Shown here: positions 18,777-26,494 of the stretch, piece after piece
Position numbering within the stretch: the first letter of the stretch is position 1
Layout: each line of letters begins with the position of its first letter
Assembly (NCBI RefSeq): GCF_015689335.1
Contig: NZ_CP065053.1
Coordinates: 2,790,001 to 2,854,000, forward strand
Direction of reading: 5' to 3'
From: Massilia antarctica
GTDB lineage: Bacteria > Pseudomonadota > Gammaproteobacteria > Burkholderiales > Burkholderiaceae_D
Length of the DNA stretch: 64,000 nt
Program-made: the position numbers and the translations under genes
The notes under the pieces: model-generated
Seen by the model: only the letters and a program-made list of their open reading frames with translations
What the model was told of the DNA's origin: nothing
Databases searched by the model: none

Positions 18777-19488
18777 ACGGCTCGGCTGGACCTTGTCCCT
18801 TGCGCTGGCCGCCAGCGCGCTGGCGATCGCGTCGATCAACGCCTTCACCGATCTCGACCTGATCCTGGCGCGCGCCATGTTCGACCCGGCCAGCGCCACC
18901 TTCCCGTGGCGCCATGCGTGGCTGGCCGAAACGTTCAGCCACGCCTGGGCCAGGATAGCGCTGACGACCCTGGCCTGCGCCGTGGTGCTCACGGCCTTGT
19001 TCGACCTGCTGCGGCCGCGCCTGGCCTGGTCCGATCCGTTCCGCCTGCGCCTGCGCGTCGTCGCGCTGGCGGCCGCGCTGGTGCCAGCGTGGATCAGCAC
19101 GCTCAAGTACCTCAGCGCCTCGCATTGTCCCTGGGACCTGGACCTGTTCGGCGGTGATGAAACCTATGTGCGCCTGTTCCAGGCAGTGTCGCCCTACGCC
19201 TCGATGGGCCACTGCATGCCGGCCGGCCATGCCTCGAGCGCGCTGTGGCTGGTGTCGCTGGCGGTGTTCTGGCTGCCGCGCCAGCCGCGCACGGCCCTGC
19301 GCGTGGGCGCCGCCATGCTCGGCCTGGGCTTTGCCCTGGGCTGGATGCAGCAATTGCGCGGCGCCCACTTTCTCACCCACACCCTGTGGTCGATGTGGTG
19401 GGCGTGCCTGATCGTCAGCATCTTGTACGTGTGGCTGATCGAGCGGCGGCGCGCGGTCGCCGGCAGCGTGAATATTCAACTTTCTTGA
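18766..19488 (+). CDS. PAP2-family lipid phosphatase
   Basis: A 240-aa membrane protein with about five to six helices. PAP2 motifs are partly visible: K in TLKYLSASHCPWD, MPAGHASSALW (the PSGH motif) and RGAHFLTHTLWSMWW (motif 3). The usual final Asp of motif 3 reads Ser, as in some family members. It overlaps eptA, so it probably works on the same lipid pool, for instance releasing phosphate from undecaprenyl diphosphate or lipid A before modification. Confidence 0.83.
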   Translation: MSHKRLGWTLSLALAASALAIASINAFTDLDLILARAMFDPASATFPWRHAWLAETFSHAWARIALTTLACAVVLTALFDLLRPRLAWSDPFRLRLRVVALAAALVPAWISTLKYLSASHCPWDLDLFGGDETYVRLFQAVSPYASMGHCMPAGHASSALWLVSLAVFWLPRQPRTALRVGAAMLGLGFALGWMQQLRGAHFLTHTLWSMWWACLIVSILYVWLIERRRAVAGSVNIQLS

Positions 19489-19534
19489 GTCCGGCGGGCG
19501 CAAAATTGGTGGCGCGGGACGCGCGCCAGCTGTA

Positions 19535-20377
19535 TTACAAGGCGCCCTGAAGGGCCAGCCAGGCGCGCAGGTCCGCCAGCGGACGGGTGTCCGTTTCGTT
19601 GAAAATTTCGTGATAGAGATCGTCGTACACATGCAGCTGCGCCAGGCCGGGCGGCAGCTGCGCGGCGAAACGGCGCACCCCGTCCGGGTCGACCAGATGG
19701 TCGTCGCCGGCGGCCAGCAGCAGCGCCGGCACGCTCAGCTGGCCGGCGTTGGCCTGGCAATAGGCAATTGAGCGCAGCATCGAGCGCATCAGGCGCGCGC
19801 TGATCTTGCCGTGCACCAACGGATCGGATCGATACGCCGCCACCACCTTGGGATCGTGCGACAGCCAGCGCGGCGACAGGCCGTTCGGCACCGCCAGCGA
19901 GGGCGCGAGCGCGTGCAGGGTATCGAGCAGCAGCATTTGCAGGCGCGACAGGCGTAGCCCCAGCGCGGGCGAGGACAGGATCAGCCCGCGCAAGGGCGAC
20001 ACCTTGGATAAGGCAAAGCGCGCCGCGAACAGGCCGCCCATGCTGTGGCCGAATAAAAAGGGAGGCAGGCGAAAGCGCGCGGCGAAATCGTCGATGACGA
20101 TCTCGGCATCCTGCAGCAGCGGATCGCCGTTGATGACGTCGCCGCGTTTTCCTTGCGAGCGGCCATGGCCGCGGTGGTCGTAGCAGCGCACCGACAAGCC
20201 GCATTCGTTGAAGAAGGCGGCCAGGTGGCGATAGCGTCCGCTATGTTCGCCCAGGCCATGCATGAGCACCACGCTGCCGCGCAGCGGCGAGGCCGGCAGC
20301 AGGTAATCGCTCACGAACAAGCTTGTGCCGTCGGCAGCGACAAGCTGGTGGCCGTGCTGCGCCACCAGCGCCGGCAT
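19535..20377 (-). CDS. Alpha/beta hydrolase (monoacylglycerol lipase / lysophospholipase type)
   Basis: A 280-aa serine hydrolase: oxyanion-region VLMHGLGEHSGRY near 38-50, YDHRGHGRSQGKRG, nucleophile elbow FGHSMGGLFA, acidic residue in AAGDDHLVDP and the C-terminal His in YDDLYHEIFNE. This is the hydrolase_4 group that cleaves lysophospholipids or monoglycerides. No signal peptide is seen, so it is likely cytosolic. Its start overlaps the DUF1840 stop by one base (TAATG). Confidence 0.88.
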   Translation of the reverse strand: MPALVAQHGHQLVAADGTSLFVSDYLLPASPLRGSVVLMHGLGEHSGRYRHLAAFFNECGLSVRCYDHRGHGRSQGKRGDVINGDPLLQDAEIVIDDFAARFRLPPFLFGHSMGGLFAARFALSKVSPLRGLILSSPALGLRLSRLQMLLLDTLHALAPSLAVPNGLSPRWLSHDPKVVAAYRSDPLVHGKISARLMRSMLRSIAYCQANAGQLSVPALLLAAGDDHLVDPDGVRRFAAQLPPGLAQLHVYDDLYHEIFNETDTRPLADLRAWLALQGAL

Positions 20378-20721
20378 TACACGCCCCAGACGACGTCGTG
20401 GCCGCCGGCCTTGGCTGCGCGCAGCATTTCCAGCAGGGGATAGGCGCGCGTCGAGAAACTGACCACTTCGATTTCCTCGTGGTCGGTATCGTCGCCATGC
20501 TCGTTGTGATGCGCATGGACATCGCGCTCGACATCTTCGGACACCGAATGCTGGCGGCTCTCGTCGATTTCTTTTTCGAGAACCTGCAAGGCATGCGGCG
20601 CTTCCGCTGCCGTGATCACGCCCCGGTCCACATCTTTGTGGAGGAGGTCGAGGATGCGTTTTGCGTGTTCCTTGTACATCAAAACTTCTGATGCTGCTTT
20701 GGAGGTGAAGGTAATTAACAT
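20377..20721 (-). CDS. DUF1840-family protein
   Basis: A 114-aa small acidic protein that begins with the family segment MLITFTSKAASEVLMYKEHA and contains a His/Asp/Glu-rich middle (VHAHHNEHGDDTDHEE), then a C-terminal FSTRAYPLLEMLRAA. The family is common in Burkholderiales and has no known function; the His/acidic stretch could bind metal. It is co-translated with the downstream hydrolase. Confidence 0.85.
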   Translation of the reverse strand: MLITFTSKAASEVLMYKEHAKRILDLLHKDVDRGVITAAEAPHALQVLEKEIDESRQHSVSEDVERDVHAHHNEHGDDTDHEEIEVVSFSTRAYPLLEMLRAAKAGGHDVVWGV

Positions 20722-20807
20722 AGGAACTTTCTAATTATACGTACGTAGTGAAACGATAACACGAACCGGGGCTTTCGGTCGTGCCGGCGTGCGTCGTGTG
20801 CGCCATG

Positions 20808-22364
20808 TCAATCAGTTTTCTTGCGTAAAAAACGCGCCGTCGCCGCGAACGCGAGCAGTAGCGACACGTTCAGGACGGCGGCGATCACCAGCGCGCTCTT
20901 CCAGCCGACCTGCGTCAGGCCGAGCAGCAAGATAAAGCTCAGAGCGGCCCAGCCGGCGCCAGTGAGGAGCTCGAACACGATCGATGCCAGGTTGCCCTTG
21001 GCGCGCGTCTTGAAGTCGCCACGCGATCCCGGCCGGCCGCACCATGCCACCACCAGCGCGCCGTTGAGCGCGCACAGGGTGCAGGTCAGCAGCATGACCG
21101 CCGCCGCCGCCGGTTGGCGCAGGGCCAGCCAGCACAGCGGCAGCAAGGCCAGCGCGATCGGCGGAATCACCACCGCGGCCAGCTTGGCGCGCCGGATGGT
21201 GCCCTGGCTGCAGGGCGCGCCGCGCAGCATGTCGGGCGCATCTTCCGCCGAGATCACGATCCAGCCCAAGGAGGCGCTCAAGGCGCCGCACAAGAACGTC
21301 AGCGCCGCGGCCAAGGCCGGCAGCGATACGGCGCGCCCGAGCAGCATCGGCGCCAGCAAGGGCAGCATGTACATCAACTGCAGGCCGACTTGCGCGATCA
21401 GTTGCGGGTCGCGCCAGATCAGGCGCCACTCCTTGACCATGATGGTGCGCGCCAGGCCGCGTCCGAAGCGAAAACGCGGTCCGCCCGGCGGCGCCCTGGC
21501 CACGCGCGCCGCACCGGCCGCCTGCTGCACGCCGTGCACGAAAAAGCCGTGCGTCAGGCGCGCCGTCAACCAGAACACGGCGCCGCCCGCGCCGAGCATC
21601 AGCAGCGCCGGCAGCGGCATGCCCAGCGCGGCCTTGGCCGGCAGCCAGGCGATGCTGTCCGGGCCCAGCGCCGCGCCCTGCTCGAACTGCGGCAGCAGGC
21701 GTTTGACGAAGCGCTGCAAGGCCGGCCCGAGCGCGCTGTTAAACGCCTGCGCCAGCAAAAATACGGCGGCGCCCGAGAGCGCGCCGAGCAGCTGCGCCGT
21801 CACGCGTGTGCGGCGCACGCCAAGCCAGCGCACCAGGGCCAGGGTGAGCAGCATCGAGAGCGACGACGACACCAGCGCCATGCCGGCGATGGCCGGATAG
21901 ATGCCCAGCCAGCGCCACTGCCCCAGCAGCACGCCGGCATGCGCGAACGGGGTGAGGAAAAACAGGTACAGCGCCGCGCTGGTGGCCGCGATCGCCGCCA
22001 GGCGCACGGTAAAGACGCTGCGCGACGGGATCGGCGACGACAGCAGCAAGTCGAGGTCGCGCCGCTCGAACAGCGCCGCCACGCTGGTATTGAGCCCGGT
22101 CGACATCATCATCGTGAACACCCCGGCCATCGCCGCGCTGACCATCAGCAGCAGCTTGAGGGCGGGCGCGCCCGCGGGCAGTTCGGCCGCCATGAGCGCC
22201 ATGAACGCAAAGCCGTGCATCAGCAGCCCGAGAACGAGCCACAGCGCGACCGCCTTCTTGTTCACGCCCGTGCGCAGCGGGTCCTTGCGCGCGCCCAGAA
22301 TGTCGAACATGAACAGGCGCAGCTCATGGCGCAGCAGCCACAGGGCGCTGCCGGCGCGCGCCAT
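20808..22364 (-). CDS. ABC transporter permease (ABC-2-like exporter)
   Basis: A 518-aa integral membrane protein with about 12 hydrophobic helices and few charged loops. It directly follows the ATPase gene with a one-base overlap (TGATG), so it is the membrane partner. Long permeases of this kind usually belong to export systems for lipids, peptides or drugs; no substrate can be read from the sequence. Confidence 0.82.
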   Translation of the reverse strand: MARAGSALWLLRHELRLFMFDILGARKDPLRTGVNKKAVALWLVLGLLMHGFAFMALMAAELPAGAPALKLLLMVSAAMAGVFTMMMSTGLNTSVAALFERRDLDLLLSSPIPSRSVFTVRLAAIAATSAALYLFFLTPFAHAGVLLGQWRWLGIYPAIAGMALVSSSLSMLLTLALVRWLGVRRTRVTAQLLGALSGAAVFLLAQAFNSALGPALQRFVKRLLPQFEQGAALGPDSIAWLPAKAALGMPLPALLMLGAGGAVFWLTARLTHGFFVHGVQQAAGAARVARAPPGGPRFRFGRGLARTIMVKEWRLIWRDPQLIAQVGLQLMYMLPLLAPMLLGRAVSLPALAAALTFLCGALSASLGWIVISAEDAPDMLRGAPCSQGTIRRAKLAAVVIPPIALALLPLCWLALRQPAAAAVMLLTCTLCALNGALVVAWCGRPGSRGDFKTRAKGNLASIVFELLTGAGWAALSFILLLGLTQVGWKSALVIAAVLNVSLLLAFAATARFLRKKTD

Positions 22365-23101
22365 CAGTGTTTCCCCGTCAGGTGCAGGAACACGTCTTCC
22401 AGGGTGCCGCCCTGGGCCTGGCCGCGCAGCTGGTCGAGCGTGCCCTCGGCGATCAGGCGCCCGTGCTCGATGATGCCGATGCGCTGCGCCAGCCGCTCCG
22501 CCACTTCGAGGATGTGGGTGGTGAGGATGACCGTGCCGCCGCCGTCCACGTGCGCCAGCAGCAAGTCCTTGACCTGGCGCGCGGCGGCCGCATCGAGCCC
22601 GGTGAGCGGCTCGTCGAGAATGAGCAGGCGCGGTTCGTGAATCAGGGCTCCGGCCAGCGCCAGCTTTTGCTTCATCCCGCGCGAAAAGCCGTCGGTCAGC
22701 TCATGCGCGTGCGGGGTCAGGTCGAGCCAGTCGAGCAGGCGGCGCGCGCGCGGCTCGGCTTCCCCGGCTTCGATGCCCCACAGGCCGGCCACGAACTCCA
22801 GGTACTCGGTCGGCTTCAGTTTGGCGTACAGCAGCGGATCGTCCGGCAGATAGGCCATGGCACGCTTGGCGCCGGCCGGATCGCGCGCCAGGTCGACCCC
22901 GAGCACCTCGATGCGGCCGGCGTCGGGCGCCAGCAGGCCGGCCACCATGCGCAAGGTGGTGGTCTTGCCTGCACCATTCGGCCCGAGCAGGGCATACAGC
23001 TCGCCGCGCCGCACCGTCAGGTCCAGGTGGTCGACCGCGGGACGGCCGAAATGCTTGACCAGGCCTGTGAGCCGGAGTGCGTCGTCGTGGTCGGTGTTCA
23101 T
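22364..23101 (-). CDS. ABC transporter ATP-binding protein
   Basis: A 245-aa ABC ATPase: Walker A GPNGAGKTTT, Q-loop region in AYLPDDPLLY, signature FSRGMKQKLALAGAL (a SRGMKQ variant), Walker B LLILDEPLTGLD and switch His in ILTTHILE. This is the CcmA/DrrA exporter type. The ATG at 23101 overlaps the MFS stop by four bases (ATGA). An upstream extension of the frame to 23254 is inside the MFS gene and was rejected. Confidence 0.92.
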   Translation of the reverse strand: MNTDHDDALRLTGLVKHFGRPAVDHLDLTVRRGELYALLGPNGAGKTTTLRMVAGLLAPDAGRIEVLGVDLARDPAGAKRAMAYLPDDPLLYAKLKPTEYLEFVAGLWGIEAGEAEPRARRLLDWLDLTPHAHELTDGFSRGMKQKLALAGALIHEPRLLILDEPLTGLDAAAARQVKDLLLAHVDGGGTVILTTHILEVAERLAQRIGIIEHGRLIAEGTLDQLRGQAQGGTLEDVFLHLTGKH

Positions 23102-24351
23102 GGTCGTGCTTTCCCGGCTTGCGCGCGGTTGAGGAGGAAGAAGGCCAGCGCGCCGGCCTGCAGCAGCACGGCGATGGCGAGCGTGGCGCGGAAGGCATCG
23201 GCGGCGGGCGCGCCGTGTGCCTTGAACAGGTCGACCGCCACCCCGAAGCCCCACTGGGTGGCGAAGGCGCCGATGAACAGCTGCAGGTTGTAGGCCGAGT
23301 TGGCGCGCCCGGCCAGCGCGGCCGGGAAGGCCAGGGCGACATGCGACTGCACCAGGGTGGTGACCGGCACGCAGGCGGCCAGCAAAAGCCAGAGCAGCCA
23401 GGCCGATGGCGCGCTGGTGGCCAGCATGGCCGCCTGCGCCAGCACCATGCCGCCGATCCCGATGCCGATGATACGGTGCGTGTTCCAGCCGCGCGCCACC
23501 AGGCGCGGCGCGGCCCAGCCGAGCGCCAGGTAGGACAGCAGCAGCACCAGATTAAACGCGAACAGGATCCGGCCGGTCTGCTGCGCGCTTTTCCCCAGCA
23601 CCGTCATCATCCATGGTCCGGCCCACAGGGTTTGCAGGGCGAAGAAAATGCCGTGATTGAGCAGGCCCGGAACCCCCATGCGCCAGAAATAGGCGCTGCC
23701 GAAAATGCGCCGGTAGCCGCCATCGGCCGCCGGGGCGCCGCCGCCCCTGGCCGCGCCGGCGCCGTCTTGGTACTGGCGCTCGACCTCGCGCAGCAGGAAG
23801 AAGATCGCGCCGGCGACGAGCAGCAGCAGCGCCGCCACCACCCAGAAAATGCCGCGCCAGCCCAGCGCCGGCAGCGCCAGGGTGACCGGCACGGTGGCGG
23901 TGAGCGCGCCCGAGGTGCCGGCCACCAGCATCCAGCTGGCCAGCTGGCTCTGGCGTTCGAGCGGGAACCACTGGCGGTAGGCCTTGAAGGCGGCCATCAG
24001 GCAGGCCGACACGCCGATGCCGATCAGGGCGCGCCCGATCCACAGGCCGGCCAGCGAAGCGCTCGACGCAAACACGGCCGCGCCCACGGCGGCGCACAGC
24101 AGCAGGCTGGCCTCGGTGCGGCGCGCGCCGTATTTGTCGAGCCACACGCCGAGCGGCAGCTGCATGGCCCCGAAGCTGACGAAATAGGCCGACGACAGCA
24201 GCCCCAGGTCGGCGTTCGACAAGTGCATCTCGGCCACCAGGGCTGGCGCGATGACGGCATTGACCGCCCGCAGCGCGTACGACAGCAGGTAGCCGAAGGC
24301 GAAGCACAGGAACACGCGTGCCGCGCGCGCACCGCTCAGGGGGACTGTCAC
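23098..24351 (-). CDS. MFS transporter
   Basis: A 417-aa major facilitator protein with 12 predicted helices. The loop 2-3 motif reads GVWLDKYGARRTEA, the usual GxxxDRxGRR motif, and YALRAVNAVIAPALVAEM is the first helix region. It belongs to the nitrate/oxalate-like general MFS_1 group; the substrate is unknown. It is translated just ahead of the ABC ATPase gene. Confidence 0.88.
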   Translation of the reverse strand: MTVPLSGARAARVFLCFAFGYLLSYALRAVNAVIAPALVAEMHLSNADLGLLSSAYFVSFGAMQLPLGVWLDKYGARRTEASLLLCAAVGAAVFASSASLAGLWIGRALIGIGVSACLMAAFKAYRQWFPLERQSQLASWMLVAGTSGALTATVPVTLALPALGWRGIFWVVAALLLLVAGAIFFLLREVERQYQDGAGAARGGGAPAADGGYRRIFGSAYFWRMGVPGLLNHGIFFALQTLWAGPWMMTVLGKSAQQTGRILFAFNLVLLLSYLALGWAAPRLVARGWNTHRIIGIGIGGMVLAQAAMLATSAPSAWLLWLLLAACVPVTTLVQSHVALAFPAALAGRANSAYNLQLFIGAFATQWGFGVAVDLFKAHGAPAADAFRATLAIAVLLQAGALAFFLLNRAQAGKARP

Positions 24352-24355
24352 GTGC

Positions 24356-24901
24356 TTACTGCAGCTTGAACGAGGACATGAACATATCGACCTGTTCCTG
24401 CGCGATGTCCTTCTCCTTGCCCATCACGATCACCTGGTAAAAGCGCTTGTTGCGCGATTCGAAATGGCCCACCAGGCGCATCGGCACGCCTTTCTGCACC
24501 CCGCTCGCATCGATGTCGATGGCGCTCGCGCGCGCCGTGGCGCTGCCGGCGACGGCCGAGGACTTGCCGGTCTTTTCGCTCTTGATGGTGGCGCCGATAT
24601 TGCGCACCAGCGCCGTCTTCATGGCCGCCACCGCCGCCTCGGCCTTGTCGGGATCGGGCGCTTCGCCGCTGCCGACGGCGAACATGGTGCCGTCGATCCG
24701 GGCCGCCGTCATGGTCATCTTGACCTTCATGCCATCGAGGTCGACCTCGCGCGAATGAGTGGCCGGTTTGTCGGGGAACAGTACGCGGAAGGGCGCGTCC
24801 GGGCTGCTGTAGTCGCGCCAGTTGAATTGGGGGCTGCACGCGGCCAGGGACAGGCCGGCGAGCAGGGAGATCAGAAGGGGTTTGAGGTGGGAGGTTCGCA
24901 T
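24356..24901 (-). CDS. Predicted lipoprotein of unknown function
   Basis: A 181-aa protein with a lipoprotein signal: basic start, hydrophobic ISLLAGLSLAAC with the lipobox LAAC at 19-22. The mature part begins with FNWRDYSSPDAPFRVLFPDKPA, a pattern seen in small periplasmic proteins of Burkholderiales. No enzymatic motif is recognised. It ends 4 nt before the MFS gene on the same strand. Confidence 0.75.
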   Translation of the reverse strand: MRTSHLKPLLISLLAGLSLAACSPQFNWRDYSSPDAPFRVLFPDKPATHSREVDLDGMKVKMTMTAARIDGTMFAVGSGEAPDPDKAEAAVAAMKTALVRNIGATIKSEKTGKSSAVAGSATARASAIDIDASGVQKGVPMRLVGHFESRNKRFYQVIVMGKEKDIAQEQVDMFMSSFKLQ

Positions 24902-24992
24902 GCCTCAATGTTAGCAGGAAGGCGCCTCGCCTTGGCGCGCCGCCTTGGCGCCCCCCATGCGATTGGCAAACAGCTTGCGCACGATGCATTGC

Positions 24993-25796
24993 CTATTGCG
25001 GGGCGGGTGCCTGGCCCGCGATCTCGACGATGAAGTGCGGGTCGAAGTGGACGTTTTCGGTGCCGCCGGCGCGGGTTTTGTAGCCGCAGGGATTCGATAC
25101 AACCCGGCATGTGCCCACCATGTAGTCGACCGGATCGTGCATGTGGCCATGCACCCAGAGATCGGCCTGGCTGACCAGCTCGTCGAGGCGCGACGCGTAC
25201 GCGGCCGAAAAGCGCGACTGCAGGTACTCGCCGGGGACCGAGCGCATCGATGGCGCCATGTGGGTGACGACGACGGTGGCGCCGGCGAACGGTTCGGCCA
25301 GCCGGGCGCGCAGCCAGGAGGCCTGGACCGCATGGAACTGGGCCGTGTCGGCGGCGCGCAGCTTGCGGTAGTTTTTCTGGGCCAGGCGGATGCGCTTGTA
25401 GTCGTTCATCACCGCTTCGGCTTCGCGCATGGCGGCCTGGCGGTCGTCGTCGCCGAACAGGCGGAAATCGGTCCACAAGGTCGCGCCCAGGAAGCGCACA
25501 TTGCCGATGATTTTTTCGTCGCACGAAAGGAAATGCACGTTGCCGGCGGCCGCGCTCGCTTCGCGCAGCTCGCCTTGCACGCTGTCGAGATTGCGCCCGT
25601 AGCCTTCGTGGTTGCCGTGTACATACAGCACCGGCAAGCCGGCGAAGGTGCGCGCGGCCCAGGCGACCGCTTTGGCGCCGGTGTCGATGTCGCCGGCCAG
25701 GATGACGGCATCGGGACGGCAGAGGGCCGGATCGATGCGCGGCGCGTCGTCGCGCCAGAGTTCGTGATGCAGGTCGGAAAGAATGAGCAAGCGCAT
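24993..25796 (-). CDS. Calcineurin-like metallophosphoesterase
   Basis: A 267-aa phosphoesterase with the five family motifs in order: SDLHHE (9-14), VILAGDIDTGA, YVHGNHEGYGRN, VVVTHMAPS and WVHGHMHDPVDY. Two metal ions would be held by these Asp/His/Asn residues. The start ATG at 25796 places SDLHHE at the normal distance from the N terminus. Substrate is unknown; the group is related to cyclic nucleotide and phosphomonoester hydrolases. Confidence 0.88.
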   Translation of the reverse strand: MRLLILSDLHHELWRDDAPRIDPALCRPDAVILAGDIDTGAKAVAWAARTFAGLPVLYVHGNHEGYGRNLDSVQGELREASAAAGNVHFLSCDEKIIGNVRFLGATLWTDFRLFGDDDRQAAMREAEAVMNDYKRIRLAQKNYRKLRAADTAQFHAVQASWLRARLAEPFAGATVVVTHMAPSMRSVPGEYLQSRFSAAYASRLDELVSQADLWVHGHMHDPVDYMVGTCRVVSNPCGYKTRAGGTENVHFDPHFIVEIAGQAPAPQ

Positions 25797-26494
25797 GGTG
25801 CGGCACAATCAAGGAAGGGATCGTCCTGCTAGTCTATCGGGCTTTGCGGCGGAACCCAAGCGCCGCCAGCCCCGCAGGGATCGCGGCTTTGTCGGATAGG
25901 GGAGCGGCGCAAGCGGGGCGGAAATATCGGCTTTGGGGCGCGCGCTTGATCCGGACTATCCCGCAAATACGCGGTCAGGTAAACATGGTGGCCGGCGGAG
26001 CCAGGCCGACAACGCGGCCGATAATATGCCGGGAGCTGCCCCCTTTTCAGGCGATGGAGTTGGCCGTATTTACTTTTCGTTTAATCCGCATGAATTAAGC
26101 CTTCCTTAAAATAGCACAGCGAAGCGAAAACAGCGTTGCCGGCACCCTCTGGCGGAATCGGCGCTCAACATCTCAATTTTACATAAGAGCGAGCAAAATT
26201 CCGATTTTTGATGGCATCTGCGCCTAAATAGACGGCTTCGGGTGCCATTCCGGGAAGTGGCGGATGGAAAATTTAACGTGGTTGAAGCATTAATTGTTGT
26301 TTTATAGATATATGTACAAGATGATTAATTGACAGGAAACAGCGCCTGATGGTTATATGTCGAATCGATGATTTGGGCACTGCGAATCACAAGAAACGCG
26401 TCCCGGAGACGATTGCAAATATAATTAAACCATGGCCGTTTTGCATCACGAGAGCAAAACGCGTTCATATACTTACAAAATGAGGAGCTTTGCA
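25797..26494. other. Long intergenic region upstream of the TonB-dependent receptor gene
   Basis: About 700 nt without a credible gene; the short frames have no RBS and no family features. The right half (26081-26480) is clearly AT-rich for this genome. It should hold the receptor promoter. No riboswitch core or Fur-box-like palindrome was recognised. Confidence 0.55.
26329..26358 (+). promoter_or_regulatory. Candidate sigma-70 promoter for the TonB-dependent receptor
   Basis: TTGACA at 26329-26334 and TTATAT at 26353-26358 are separated by 18 nt, about 140 nt upstream of the receptor start. The -35 is perfect, the -10 is fair. Confidence 0.4.

Noticed and set aside
25797..26494. Riboswitch ahead of the TonB receptor
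   Set aside because: I looked for a cobalamin-type core and found none; only an AT-rich region and a candidate promoter are visible.
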